A DNA stretch of 25,453 nucleotides from an uncultured Opitutales bacterium (GCA_937920335.1 CALGUT010000445.1:1-25453), one strand, 5' to 3'; shown: positions 15,103-24,752, counted from the first letter of the stretch. Notes: generated by a model from the letters alone, not told the origin. Numbers and translations: made by a program.

Positions 15103-18100
15103 CGTTTTAAGAACATCTCGTCCAGGTTGAGGAGAGTGTTTCCAACGACTGCCCATGTGGCATAAGCAGCCCCGTCACCCATTTCCGGAATAGGGCCGAT
15201 GGGATCCGTTGCCAGGAGTCGGGCGTCCTCGAGGTTATTCAAGAAGTGTTGGTAGGTTGATTTGTAGAGACGGAGTAGCGCACTCACTTCTTTTTCAGAA
15301 GGGTGTCGAATCAAACAGAGAAGAAATCCATACGTCAGTTTATCAGCGATCGTTCCAGGATGCTCAAGCATGCGCCTCCCGAGTGCCTGTGAGGCTTCTA
15401 TGTAAACCGGGTCGTTGAGGGTTACCAGGGCCTGAAGCGGTGTATTCGTTCTGTCCCGACGGATCGTGCAAACCTCACGGTTCGGTGCGTCAAACGCTGC
15501 CATGGAAGGGTAGGGATTCGAACGCCTCCAAGTCGTGTAGACTCCTCGGCGGTGACGGTCTTCTCCCTCGCTGGTTTTCCAGTCCGTGTCTCCTCCGAAT
15601 GCTGCTTTGAGTCCGAGTTCAGGCTGGAACGGCTGCACGGGAGGCCCATACATATGGTCGCTCAAAAGACCACTTACTGCTAAGGCTTGATCGCGAACCA
15701 TCTCGGCTGAAATTCGGAAACGAGGTCCCCGCGCCAGCCAGCGGTTCTCGGGATCGGCTTCGTAGAGTTCAGGAGTTATTTTTGAGGATTGCCGGTAAGT
15801 TGCTGAGCTTACAATTAGTTTCAACAGGTGCTTTAGATCCCATCCGCTTTCCATTAATTCGACGGCCAGCCAGTCAAGGAGTGGCTGGTTGGAGGGTGGT
15901 TCTCCTTGGGAGCCAAACTCTTCGCTGGTAGGGACGATTCCCAGCCCGAATAACGCTTCCCAGTACCGGTTTACTACGACCCGAGCGGTAAGTGGGTTTT
16001 CCTGATCTATCAACCAGTTTGCCAATCCAAAACGATCGGGCTTCAGATGGTCGGGGATGGCGTGGAAAATGGACGGGACGCCGGGCTCAACTTTCGCTCC
16101 TTTGTTGAGGTAGCTTCCGCGTATTTGAATATGAGTTTCACGAAGGTCCTGATGGTTGACCTCCGCCATGACCGGTACCGTTGTTAGCGGTTTAATTGCA
16201 TCGATCTCTGCCTGGATGGTTGCGATACGATCCAAGCTATCGATTGATCCGGGATCGAATTCAGCGAAGAAGTCCAGCGCTGCAGATTCTTCGGCCGGTG
16301 ATCTGTATATGGGGTTTTTAACGAGCGTTGGAGAGAGGTCCTTCGGAACAGCGGGCAATGGTTTTACCTCATCGGTTATTGAGAGCCTGAATCGTTTAAT
16401 CTTCTTGTTCGGAAAATTGTGAACCAATTTGATTTGAAGTTGGGACCCAGCTGGAATGGAGGTTGGTTCCGCAAGTTCGAAGACCGCAGTATTCACTTCG
16501 CTGAGATTTCCTTTCGCGGCCCAGCCAGCGAAGCGGTTGCCTCCGTTTCCGTCGATCGCACCTGCCGCGGAGTAGCGGTCTTGTTCAAAGGAAGCACTTG
16601 CGTTCGCCAGTTTAAGTTTTGCTGTGGTCGCCATGGCTTCAGTCTCTTCAAGGGATGCGGTGTTGGCCTCTGGTTCGGTGCTCGTGACGATGCGCGCTTC
16701 AATTTCGTTTAGTACCCACAGTGAGTTTGCGACTTCCGAATTCTCCTCTGGAAATACCTCTAGTCTTAGACCGGTTACTAGTTGCGGAATCAAAACGGGT
16801 TCCAGGGTTATGGTATAAGTGTCGCGAGGGGCCGAGTTATTGCCGACCTCGATGGACCCATCGGCTAGGCTTTTTAAGTTAGTTTTAGAGCTGGCCGTCA
16901 TATCTGCGGCTGTGGTGTTCAATACCGTCCAACCTTCTCCGTCCACCAATCTTTGCTCCCACTGGTATCTGCGAGCTCGGTTCTCTTCCGTCGTTAACGC
17001 AGATTTGAGTTCGTTTTTCAGGTTTTGCAGTTTCGTTTCAGTCGAGGTTTTCTTCCGTTCTTGTTCCTGGGTAAAAATAGGGACTACGGGGGCCTCATCA
17101 GTTCTGTCTTCATCGGATGAACTATTGAAGATGGCAAACAACTTGAAGTAATCCTCATGGGAAATGGGATCGTATTTGTGGGTGTGGCACTGAGCGCAGT
17201 CGATGGTCGTGCCCATCCAAACCGCCATGGTGGTATTTACTCTATCGACGACTGCTTCATTCCGAAACTCTTCGTCGTCGGTTCCCCCTTCATTATTGGT
17301 CTTGGTGTTGCGGTGAAAGGCTGTGGCAACGACCTGATCGATGGTAGGTTCTTTCAGGAGATCACCCGCTATCTGTTCAATGGTAAACTGATTGAAGGGC
17401 TTGTTCTCATTGAATGCCCGAATGACGTAGTCGCGGTATCCCCATATCGTGCGAAGTGGATCGTCGGCATAGCCGGCCGAGTCTGCATAGCGTGCCAGAT
17501 CCAGCCACATTCTTGCCCAGTGCTCACCATAGCCAGGTTTAGCCAACTGTTGATCAACGTAGCGCCGGTAAGCGCTGGGACTTTGATCTTTGACGAATTT
17601 GTCAACCTCCGCAGTTGTTGGTGGAAGTCCGGTCAGGTCCAACGCTGCTCGCCGTGCCAAGGCATAACGATCTGCTTCTGGCGACTGTGTTAGTGACCTC
17701 GATATAAGCTTGTCGGCCACGAAATAATCGACCGGGTTATGGAGCGTGAAATTGCATTGAGTGATGCTCGGAAGGTTTGGGCGCTTCGGTTTCTTATAGG
17801 CCCAATGAAGGTCGTATTCACCGCCTTCTTCGATCCATTGCTTCAGCGTTGCGATCTCGGCCCCGCTGAGTCGTCCTCCATGCTTTTGAGGAGGCATCCG
17901 ATCGTCCTCATCGTCGGTAGTAACGAGGTAATACAGTTCGCTTTCATCAGGTTTACCTGGGACTAGCGCTGCGTATCCACCGATATCCGTCGTCGCTCCT
18001 TCAAATGTATCGAGTCGAAGTCCCCCGGTTTTTATAGATCCTCCTTCTCTGGAAGCTTCATCAGGGCCGTGACAATGAAAACAATTGCCGGATAGGATTG

Positions 18101-18221
18101 GCCGAATGTCCCGGTTAAAGTCGACCTGCTGTTTCGCTGAGACTCCGTTAAAAACCCATAGTAGCCCGATGATGATTGACCGTTGGACGAGTCTGGATGC
18201 TGTTCGGGGTTTAGATAACAT
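15099..18221 (-). CDS. Planctomycete-type cytochrome c domain protein (PSCyt1-DUF1549-DUF1553/PSD1)
   Basis: This 1040-residue exported protein has an N-terminal signal-type helix ending near VSAK. The PSCyt1 module binds one haem c through CFHCH (residues 47-51), with Met109 in DRMPPQ as likely axial ligand. A DUF1549 region follows (about 160-370) with a second CAQCH (342-346). A central stretch (about 450-650) has beta-rich, discoidin-like wording (SAAGAIDGNGGNRFAGWA). The C-terminal DUF1553/PSD1 region begins with TARVVVNRYWEALFG and includes TPLQALVTLNDP. The family is large in Planctomycetota and Verrucomicrobiota, often near sulfatases and DUF1501; its activity is unknown, with electron transfer suspected. 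It is translationally coupled to the DUF1501 gene. Confidence 0.93.
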   Translation of the reverse strand: MLSKPRTASRLVQRSIIIGLLWVFNGVSAKQQVDFNRDIRPILSGNCFHCHGPDEASREGGSIKTGGLRLDTFEGATTDIGGYAALVPGKPDESELYYLVTTDDEDDRMPPQKHGGRLSGAEIATLKQWIEEGGEYDLHWAYKKPKRPNLPSITQCNFTLHNPVDYFVADKLISRSLTQSPEADRYALARRAALDLTGLPPTTAEVDKFVKDQSPSAYRRYVDQQLAKPGYGEHWARMWLDLARYADSAGYADDPLRTIWGYRDYVIRAFNENKPFNQFTIEQIAGDLLKEPTIDQVVATAFHRNTKTNNEGGTDDEEFRNEAVVDRVNTTMAVWMGTTIDCAQCHTHKYDPISHEDYFKLFAIFNSSSDEDRTDEAPVVPIFTQEQERKKTSTETKLQNLKNELKSALTTEENRARRYQWEQRLVDGEGWTVLNTTAADMTASSKTNLKSLADGSIEVGNNSAPRDTYTITLEPVLIPQLVTGLRLEVFPEENSEVANSLWVLNEIEARIVTSTEPEANTASLEETEAMATTAKLKLANASASFEQDRYSAAGAIDGNGGNRFAGWAAKGNLSEVNTAVFELAEPTSIPAGSQLQIKLVHNFPNKKIKRFRLSITDEVKPLPAVPKDLSPTLVKNPIYRSPAEESAALDFFAEFDPGSIDSLDRIATIQAEIDAIKPLTTVPVMAEVNHQDLRETHIQIRGSYLNKGAKVEPGVPSIFHAIPDHLKPDRFGLANWLIDQENPLTARVVVNRYWEALFGLGIVPTSEEFGSQGEPPSNQPLLDWLAVELMESGWDLKHLLKLIVSSATYRQSSKITPELYEADPENRWLARGPRFRISAEMVRDQALAVSGLLSDHMYGPPVQPFQPELGLKAAFGGDTDWKTSEGEDRHRRGVYTTWRRSNPYPSMAAFDAPNREVCTIRRDRTNTPLQALVTLNDPVYIEASQALGRRMLEHPGTIADKLTYGFLLCLIRHPSEKEVSALLRLYKSTYQHFLNNLEDARLLATDPIGPIPEMGDGAAYATWAVVGNTLLNLDEMFLKR

Positions 18222-18311
18222 GGGGTATTAATGGCAATGTTTCAGCCAATCGGATTCAAGCGATGCCGGGAGGGGAGGGTCAAGGGTTTGGCCCACGACC
18301 CGAATAGGCAA

Positions 18312-18740
18312 TCACAAGTCTCCATCCAGCCACTGCTCGATGATATCGAACTCGTCGTCCGTCACTTTTGCCTCTGGATGGGTAATCAAATAGCTCTCCA
18401 ACGGCATGAACTCATCAAGGATCTCGTCGTACGTTTCTTCGAGTTTTTGCTCTTGTTTGTCCTCGGAGTAGGTGTCCCAGAGAGAGTAATTTACTTCGCG
18501 ACGGCCTTCATGTACGTGATCAGCTATCCACCAGGAGAGCGGAGCGACGTAGGTATACCAGGGCCAGGTGCTTTCGTTGGAATGGCAGTCGTAGCACTTG
18601 GGTTTGAGAATGGCTTTCACTTCCTCTGGAATTTGAGAGTCTGCTATCTCGGGTGGATTACTCCGGTCCACGGGGACCGCTTGAAGTCCGATAAAAATGA
18701 CGAGTAGAGAGATACCGATTATTTTAAGTGCTTTCTTCAT
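18312..18740 (-). CDS. Haem_bd-type small exported haem protein
   Basis: This 142-residue protein has an N-terminal membrane or signal helix (LKIIGISLLVIFIGLQAV) and then a haem-binding domain. ILKPKCYDCHSNESTWPWY includes the CYDCH motif, and APLSWWIADHVHEGRREVNYSLW is the conserved second half of the Haem_bd family. It should sit in the periplasm or on the outer face of the membrane and carry one c-type haem. A tail of acidic residues follows. The ATG at 18740 is preferred to a TTG one codon earlier. It lies 90 bases upstream of the PSCyt/PSD1 gene on the same strand, suggesting a common unit. Confidence 0.88.
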   Translation of the reverse strand: MKKALKIIGISLLVIFIGLQAVPVDRSNPPEIADSQIPEEVKAILKPKCYDCHSNESTWPWYTYVAPLSWWIADHVHEGRREVNYSLWDTYSEDKQEQKLEETYDEILDEFMPLESYLITHPEAKVTDDEFDIIEQWLDGDL

Positions 18741-18953
18741 CAAAGGCCAAGTTAGGGTAATTAATTTCTTTAAGAATAAAAATTATTAAGACCTATGCGC
18801 TTGTCTACAAGAACCTGAGAATCGGGGAAAAAATGTTTCTCAGATTCGATCCAACTACCCATTCAGGAAAAAGTTTTTAACAGGCAGGTGTTGGGTGATG
18901 CGCCGAATTTAAGCAGCCTGCCTAAAATCTTCGATGGGGGCAATCGCTTGGAG

Positions 18954-20672
18954 CTATCTACTTGTTCGCTTACTCCAGGAAGGCTTCCCCTTATCTTTGT
19001 CGACGCGGTTTTTCTTGGTACGTTTCGCGCCCGCAGCCTTTTTTTCGCCAAAAGCATGGCCAGCCTTTTTGGGGGCTTCGTCGGATCCTGAGCGATAGGC
19101 TGGCTTCGGTTTGGGTCTTTCAGAAGTTGGACGTTCAGAACGGGAACCGTCCGACTTGGGACGTTCGAAACGAGGCCGGTCTGAAGATCGTCGATCTGAG
19201 TTTCCTTCGCGATCGCGCGAGTGTCTGGGACCACCGCCTGAATTGCCACGTGAGTAAGAGCGTTTTCTCGGGTCGGACCTTCCGCCGCCGTCACTTCTGC
19301 CGCCCCGGCTTCCACCGCCTGAACGATGTCTTTCCGGGCGAAGTTGTTCGTTATCCTCAGCGATCTCCTCACCGTCGCGTCCTTTTTGTTCTCTTAGTAG
19401 GGAAAGTAGTGCGCTCGCGATATCAGTAGTGGTGTGTCCCTGCTCATGAAGACGGTCCATCCAATCACCATAGTTTTTGAAATCTCCTGTCTCGAGCTTG
19501 CCCTTAACGAGCTCGAGAAAGACATCGGCCTTTTTGCCTTCGATATCTTCCTTTGAAGGTATTTTAGACCGTTGGATGGGTAGCTTGATATAGCGTTCGA
19601 TCGACCCTAGACGGTAGATGTCTTTCCCAAATACAAAGCTATAAGCTTTCCCCTCGCGCCCAGCTCGACCCGTTCTTCCGATACGGTGGACATAATCCTC
19701 AGGATCTTGGGGAAGGTCGTAGTTGAAGACGGCGTCGACTTCATCGATGTCAAGTCCCCGGGCAGCCACGTCGGTTGCGACTAAAATTTCGACTTTGCCA
19801 CTACGGAATTTTTTCAAGACACGTTCACGCCCGACTTGAGTAATGTCACCGTGGATACGGTCTGCTGAGTAGCCGCGATTAATGAGGGCATCGCAACATT
19901 CGTCGACCATGCGCTTCGTATTACAGAACACGATCGCCAGACGAGGTGGGTCAATGTCCAGGAGTCTTGAAACCACTTCGATTTTAGAACGATTGCGGAC
20001 TTCAAAGTAGGATTGTTCGACCGAAGCAACCGTGAGCGCTTTGCGTTCGATGCTGATATGTTCAGCATTGTTTCCGAAATGCTCGATCAGTCGCTCAACG
20101 GCTTTGTTCATCGTCGCAGAGAAAAACATGGTTTGCCGGTCTTCAGGAGCCTGACTGAGGATGTGCTCCATATCGTCGCGGAATCCCATATCCAGCATGC
20201 GGTCAGCCTCGTCGAGAATGACCATATTCGTGACTCCGAGATCGAGTGTTCCGCGCTCCATGTGGTCCATCAGGCGTCCGGGGGTGCCGACGACGATGTG
20301 AGCTCCTTGTCGCAGGTAACGAATTTGGCGGTCGATCGGAGCGCCTCCGTAGACGGGTATCGCAGTAAGGTTCTTAACAAACGATCCGAGTTTGTGGATT
20401 TCTTCACAGACCTGCACGGAAAGCTCACGGGTCGGGCAGAGGATGAGCACCTGGGTTTTCTTGATCGAAGTATCGATCATTTGAAGAGCCGGAAGTCCGA
20501 ATGCGGCGGTCTTCCCGGAACCCGTTTGTGATAACCCGACAACGTCTTTCCCACTTAGCAGTAGTGGAATGGTCATGGCCTGAATAGGAGATGGGCTTTC
20601 GTAGCCGAGCTTGTCTACGGCTTTTAATAATTCGGGGTTGAGACCCAGTTCGGAAAATGCAGGTGTGTCCAT
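18954..20672 (-). CDS. DEAD-box ATP-dependent RNA helicase with RG-rich tail
   Basis: This 572-residue cytoplasmic RNA helicase of the DeaD/RhlE type remodels RNA, probably in ribosome assembly, mRNA decay or cold adaptation. Motifs in order: Q-motif (F6 and GYESPSPIQ), Walker A QTGSGKT (49-55), PTREL, TPGRL, DEAD (154-157), SAT (185-187), IVFCNT, HGDI, ATDVAARGLDI and HRIGRTGRAG. A short helical extension follows, then from about residue 435 a disordered, basic tail rich in RGG, RS and repeated S-ERP/RPK units. The ATG at 20672 begins at the conserved FSELGL block; a TTG at 20717 would add 15 residues. It appears to be a single-gene unit. Confidence 0.93.
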   Translation of the reverse strand: MDTPAFSELGLNPELLKAVDKLGYESPSPIQAMTIPLLLSGKDVVGLSQTGSGKTAAFGLPALQMIDTSIKKTQVLILCPTRELSVQVCEEIHKLGSFVKNLTAIPVYGGAPIDRQIRYLRQGAHIVVGTPGRLMDHMERGTLDLGVTNMVILDEADRMLDMGFRDDMEHILSQAPEDRQTMFFSATMNKAVERLIEHFGNNAEHISIERKALTVASVEQSYFEVRNRSKIEVVSRLLDIDPPRLAIVFCNTKRMVDECCDALINRGYSADRIHGDITQVGRERVLKKFRSGKVEILVATDVAARGLDIDEVDAVFNYDLPQDPEDYVHRIGRTGRAGREGKAYSFVFGKDIYRLGSIERYIKLPIQRSKIPSKEDIEGKKADVFLELVKGKLETGDFKNYGDWMDRLHEQGHTTTDIASALLSLLREQKGRDGEEIAEDNEQLRPERHRSGGGSRGGRSDGGGRSDPRKRSYSRGNSGGGPRHSRDREGNSDRRSSDRPRFERPKSDGSRSERPTSERPKPKPAYRSGSDEAPKKAGHAFGEKKAAGAKRTKKNRVDKDKGKPSWSKRTSR

Positions 20673-20892
20673 GTCAGCGGTGATCAAATACTTAGCCGCC
20701 TCGAAAAGCTTTTCCAATGCGGGCGGGCAGTCTTATCGGTCGACGTTCGAATGCAATGCAAAAGTCTGGTGGAAATAGGGTGTTGAGCCTATTTCTTCTT
20801 TGTTGCCAGAGAAAGGCTACAAAGTTCCAATAGTGGTATGTTTGAGGCGTTAATCCTCGGCTATAAGGTAATACTAGAACCCATCCCCAAAT

Positions 20893-21861
20893 ATGAATCG
20901 TAGGCAATTTATCAAAGATGGAGCTGTGGTCGCAGCAGCTTCAGGATTTGCACTGAATAGCGCTTCAGGAGCGCATCATGCATCGCAGAAAAGAACTCCG
21001 TTTAAGTTAAAATATGCACCGCATCCCGGACATTTTAAACATACCGTCGGTGAAGCGGTAATCGATCAGATCAAATACGCTCACGATAACGGTTTCACCG
21101 CTTGGGAGTTTAACGGACTTCCACGGGAAACGACTGCTATGCAGGAGAAGGTTGGCTCCACGTTGGACGACCTTGGAATGACGATGGGCGTATTCGTCGC
21201 TTATGGGAATTTCACCGATCCGGTGTTTACCAGAACCACGGACGATGCGCGCGATGAGGTAATTAAACATATCAAGGAAGCGGTAGGCATCGCAAAACGT
21301 GCCAACGCTAAATGGTTTACGGTTGTTCCGGGTTCAGTCGATCAGCAGTCGGCGACATCTGGACAGGATTGGAACAAATATGGAGGTGGTCGTCTTTCAG
21401 AGGGATACCAAACTGCCAATGCAATTGACCTACTGCGTCGCTGTTCAGAGATCCTCGAGCCACATGAGCTGACGATGGTGCTTGAACCGCTTAACTGGCA
21501 TTCCAACCACGGAGGTGTATTCCTTCAGTATTCAGATCAGGCTTACGCTCTCTGCAAAGCGGTGAACTCGCCGTCCTGCAAAATCTTATTTGATATCTAT
21601 CACCAGCAAATCACTGAAGGTAACCTCATCCCGAATATCGACATGTGCTGGGATGAAATCGCCTACTTCCAGTCAGGAGATAATCCGGGGCGTAAAGAAC
21701 CGACGAGTGGAGAGATCAATTACAAGAACGTCTTCAAGCACCTCCATAAAAAAGGCTGGGACGGAGTTATCGGCATGGAACACGGCATCAGTGTTGGGGG
21801 TAAAGCAGGGGAAGCTCGACTCATCGAAGCTTATCGCGAAGTGGACGACTTTGAAATATAG
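20893..21861 (+). CDS. Tat-exported TIM-barrel isomerase (hydroxypyruvate isomerase-like)
   Basis: This 322-residue protein begins MNRRQFIKDGAVVAAASGFAL, a twin-arginine-type export signal. The body is a xylose-isomerase-like TIM barrel close to hydroxypyruvate isomerase. The metal-site residues appear in order as E198 (VLEPLNWHS), D234 with H237 (LFDIYHQQ), Q260 (FQSGDNPGRKEPTSGEINY) and E296 (GMEHG). This fits a divalent-metal aldose-ketose isomerase or epimerase; the real substrate is probably a sugar released outside the cytoplasm, since the Tat signal makes the classic glyoxylate role unlikely. Start and reading frame are clear. It converges with the tandem sulfatases across only 19 bases with no visible terminator. 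Confidence 0.9.
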   Translation: MNRRQFIKDGAVVAAASGFALNSASGAHHASQKRTPFKLKYAPHPGHFKHTVGEAVIDQIKYAHDNGFTAWEFNGLPRETTAMQEKVGSTLDDLGMTMGVFVAYGNFTDPVFTRTTDDARDEVIKHIKEAVGIAKRANAKWFTVVPGSVDQQSATSGQDWNKYGGGRLSEGYQTANAIDLLRRCSEILEPHELTMVLEPLNWHSNHGGVFLQYSDQAYALCKAVNSPSCKILFDIYHQQITEGNLIPNIDMCWDEIAYFQSGDNPGRKEPTSGEINYKNVFKHLHKKGWDGVIGMEHGISVGGKAGEARLIEAYREVDDFEI

Positions 21862-21880
21862 GGTCGTTTGATTTAGCCCA

Positions 21881-23302
21881 TTAGTTGATCGGATACGGCA
21901 ATTTGGAGCCCGTTTCCTGCTGCATTGAAATTAGTCTGTTTAACAGTTCTTGAGTCTTTTCTGGGTACGTTTTCGACAGATCGTTTGATTCCCCGATATC
22001 GTCGGCAAGGTTGTAGAGCTCTACGGTATCCCATTCGTAAGACTGAATCAGCTTCCAGTCACCGACCCGAATGGCTGCGCCGGGTTTCCAGGTGGAACCG
22101 TGGTAGTGGGGGTAGTGCCAGAAGAGGGCACGGTCATCAATAGACTGACCTTCCAAAAGGGGCTTTAGGCTTACTCCGTCTTTGTGGAGTTCGGGGCGAG
22201 CGGGCAATCCTGCGAGATCTAGAATTGTGGGAAAGAAATCCATGCTGATTGCCGGAGTGTCGATAGTGATATCGGTTGTGTCGATACCGGGCGCTTTAAT
22301 GATGAGAGGAACCCGAATGCCGCCTTCGTAGCACCAACCCTTGCCAGCACGTAATGGGATGTCAGAGGTGGGTCCGTGTTTAGCGAGAGTTGAAAGTCCG
22401 CCGTTGTCTGAAGAGAACACTATGATGGTATCCTCATCGAGGCCCTTGGCTTTGATGGCATCAAGGATTCGGCCGACGCTGTTGTCCAGGGCTTTAACCA
22501 TAGCAGCGTATTTGTGGTCGGTTTGATTTAGACGGGTAATGCCAAGTTGTTCTTTTCGAGTTTCGACTTCTCCTCCGTTGGGAAGGGATTGTTTCTTTTT
22601 CTCGAAATACTCATCGTATTCATCCCATCCCTGTATCGGCGTGTGTACTGTGTAATAGGCCATGTACATGAGGAAGGGCTTTTCCCCATCGCGTGTATCC
22701 AGGAACTCGATGCACTCATTGGTTAGTCGGTCAGTCAAATAGCGGTCATCGGGCTTATCCTCAAGTTGAGGGTTCTTGAAGGGTGCATAATAACCTCCCG
22801 GAGGGCTGCCTCGATGGTGACCTCCTTTATTGATATCGAATCCCTGGTCCTGGGGGAAATGGCCTTCATCTCCCAAGTGCCACTTTCCGGCATAAAATGT
22901 TTGATAGCCGTATTCTTTAAGTGCTTCAGCCAAAGTTATTTCTTCAAGGGCCAGATTGTAGCGGTCTTCTGGAGTAACCAATCTTGTGTTGGGTTCTTCA
23001 CGTCCTGGGATCCAGTCGGTAATGTTTACGCGCGATGGGTATTTACCCGTCATGATAGCCGCGCGAGTAGGGGAGCAAACGGGATTGGGTGTATATGCGT
23101 TTGTGAATCGAGCCGCCTCTTTGGCAAAGGCATCAATTCGTGGGGACTCGTAATAGCTGCTTCCGTAACATCCGAGATCGGCCCAGCCGAGGTCGTCGAC
23201 AAGGAAGACGACAACATTCTTAGGAGTTTCCGTTGCTGGTTTGGATTCGCAGCCGCTGAAAATGAAAGCGGCAATTAGTAGGAGTATATAAAGTGCTTTC
23301 AT
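21881..23302 (-). CDS. Lipoprotein sulfatase (formylglycine-dependent, S1 family)
   Basis: This 473-residue type I sulfatase hydrolyses sulfate esters, probably on a sulfated polysaccharide. A lipoprotein signal ends in FIFSGC (Cys18), so it is membrane-anchored outside the cytoplasm. NVVVFLVDDLGWADLG holds the metal Asp pair, and CSPTR (76-80) is the CxPxR motif whose Cys becomes formylglycine. AGKWHLG, FSSDNGG and GGIRVPLIIKAPG are the expected downstream blocks. The C-terminal ELYNLADDIGESNDL wording is standard. The substrate cannot be told. It begins four bases after the stop of the preceding sulfatase, so the two are one transcription and translation unit. No maturase gene is in the window. 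Confidence 0.94.
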   Translation of the reverse strand: MKALYILLLIAAFIFSGCESKPATETPKNVVVFLVDDLGWADLGCYGSSYYESPRIDAFAKEAARFTNAYTPNPVCSPTRAAIMTGKYPSRVNITDWIPGREEPNTRLVTPEDRYNLALEEITLAEALKEYGYQTFYAGKWHLGDEGHFPQDQGFDINKGGHHRGSPPGGYYAPFKNPQLEDKPDDRYLTDRLTNECIEFLDTRDGEKPFLMYMAYYTVHTPIQGWDEYDEYFEKKKQSLPNGGEVETRKEQLGITRLNQTDHKYAAMVKALDNSVGRILDAIKAKGLDEDTIIVFSSDNGGLSTLAKHGPTSDIPLRAGKGWCYEGGIRVPLIIKAPGIDTTDITIDTPAISMDFFPTILDLAGLPARPELHKDGVSLKPLLEGQSIDDRALFWHYPHYHGSTWKPGAAIRVGDWKLIQSYEWDTVELYNLADDIGESNDLSKTYPEKTQELLNRLISMQQETGSKLPYPIN

Positions 23303-23306
23303 CGGA

Positions 23307-24752
23307 TTATCGTCCTTTTTTATTTAGACTTTGGATAAGGAAGTCAGCTGCAGCGACCGGATCGTATTCGGGATTGGATTGAGTGGGAACGCCTGCATCG
23401 AGTGATGTTCGCCAAGCCTTAAGTTCTTCGTACAATTTCTTGGCCTCCTCTGGATGTTCGGTGATCACGTTGTTGGTTTCTCCGATGTCAGACTCCAGAT
23501 TATAAAGCTCGATAGCGGCATCTTCAAAATATTCATGTAGCTTCCAGTCGCCCTTTCGGATCACCGACCCGGGACGCGTTCGAAAGAGCGGGTCGCGGCC
23601 GTCGTCTCGTTTGGGGTTGTAGGCCTGGAGGTAAATGGGGAAGTGGTAGTAGAGGCTTCGATCAACGGATTCCTGTTTCCCAAGTAACACTGGTGAGAAG
23701 TCGATACCGTCCAGAGGACGATCTGGCAAGCGGTGTCCGAGAAGGCTCATCATTGTCGGCAGCCAGTCTATAAATGTAACCATGGCATCCTGGTTGATAC
23801 CCGGTTTAATGTGTCCGGGCCATGCAACGGTCATGGGAACGCGGATACCGCCCTCGTAGTAGGAGCCTTTGCCAGCACGAAGTGGGTCTTGAGGCGCGAC
23901 GGAACGAATTCCACCATTGTCTGATGAGAAAATGATGAGTGTATCTTTGGTGAGGTTTTGGTCTTCCAGATAATCCAGCACGCGGCCAATTTGAGTATCC
24001 ATATTTTCAACCATGCCAGCGTAAACAGGATTATCGACCTCCCCGCGGGCTCCTTTGGCTTTATATTTTTCGATAAGTTCTGGCTTAGCCTGGAGTGGGG
24101 TATGGACGGCGTAGTAGGGGAGATAAAGAAAGAAAGGTTTCTTTTCGTCGCGCTCCTTGAGCCAGGTTAGGGCTTCGGTCGTAATTCGGTCGGTCAGGTA
24201 TTCACCGTCCTCACCTTGATCGAGAAACGGATTATCCCAGGGTGCAAAATAACCGCCTTTGGGGCTACCACTGCTCCAGCCCCCAATATTTCGGTCGAAC
24301 CCTTGAGTGCGTGAGTCGTCGCCGAGGTGCCATTTTCCTGCCTGACAGGTTTGATAACCCAGTTCTTTGATCAATTCTGCCAAGGTGATATCTTCATCAT
24401 CGAGGTGATCGATGTTTTTGGTCGGTATCAATTTTCGAGTGGCGGGGTTCCCACGATCTGAAGGACTGACTGTATAGATACCATGGCGGGGAGACTGCTG
24501 ACCGGTCATGAGGCAAGCTCGGGAGGGAGCGCAATTAGCAGCACCGGCATAGGCCTGTTTAAAAATCAGACTGCGAGCTGCCAAGGCATCGAGATTAGGA
24601 GTCTCAAAGTAATCCGAACCCATGAACCCCGTATCCTTCCAGCCCAAATCATCGGCGAGAATGAACAAGATGTTGGGGCGATCAGCGGCGTGGATAAAAA
24701 AGGGGGCTGAACTAGCGAGTAAGCAAATTAGCAACGGTAGTAAGCGTCTCAT
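23307..24752 (-). CDS. Secreted sulfatase (formylglycine-dependent, S1 family)
   Basis: This is a 481-residue sulfatase with a cleavable signal peptide (MRRLLPLLICLLASSAPFF, cleavage likely near HAA-D), so it is secreted or periplasmic rather than lipid-anchored. NILFILADDLGWKDTG supplies the Asp pair and CAPSR (74-78) is the formylglycine motif. AGKWHLGDD, FSSDNGG and GGIRVPMTVAWPG follow in order. It is clearly paralogous to the downstream sulfatase, with matching order of motifs and similar wording, but differs enough to suggest another position or sugar specificity. The ATG at 24752 gives a proper signal peptide; an upstream GTG at 24803 is less likely. It is the first gene of the pair and diverges from a third sulfatase. 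Confidence 0.94.
   Translation of the reverse strand: MRRLLPLLICLLASSAPFFIHAADRPNILFILADDLGWKDTGFMGSDYFETPNLDALAARSLIFKQAYAGAANCAPSRACLMTGQQSPRHGIYTVSPSDRGNPATRKLIPTKNIDHLDDEDITLAELIKELGYQTCQAGKWHLGDDSRTQGFDRNIGGWSSGSPKGGYFAPWDNPFLDQGEDGEYLTDRITTEALTWLKERDEKKPFFLYLPYYAVHTPLQAKPELIEKYKAKGARGEVDNPVYAGMVENMDTQIGRVLDYLEDQNLTKDTLIIFSSDNGGIRSVAPQDPLRAGKGSYYEGGIRVPMTVAWPGHIKPGINQDAMVTFIDWLPTMMSLLGHRLPDRPLDGIDFSPVLLGKQESVDRSLYYHFPIYLQAYNPKRDDGRDPLFRTRPGSVIRKGDWKLHEYFEDAAIELYNLESDIGETNNVITEHPEEAKKLYEELKAWRTSLDAGVPTQSNPEYDPVAAADFLIQSLNKKGR

Noticed and set aside
18231..18707. 158-codon + strand frame
   Set aside because: It is antisense to the Haem_bd gene, whose CYDCH motif and signal helix make the - strand frame the real one.
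18815..18843. CTGAGAA/TTCTCAG inverted repeat
   Set aside because: Seven-base arms with a 15-base loop and no T-run; position between two same-strand genes gives no clear role.
18882..18923. AGGCAGG/CCTGCCT inverted repeat after the helicase stop
   Set aside because: The loop is long and no proper T-run follows on the - strand, so I could not call it a terminator.
18863..19429. Long open frames on both strands over the helicase tail
   Set aside because: They lie inside the RG-rich repeat region of the helicase; their translations are arginine/serine-rich frame shadows with no family resemblance.
20692..20907. Short - strand frame in the spacer between helicase and isomerase
   Set aside because: It has no recognisable domain and lies across the start of the + strand isomerase and the helicase upstream region.
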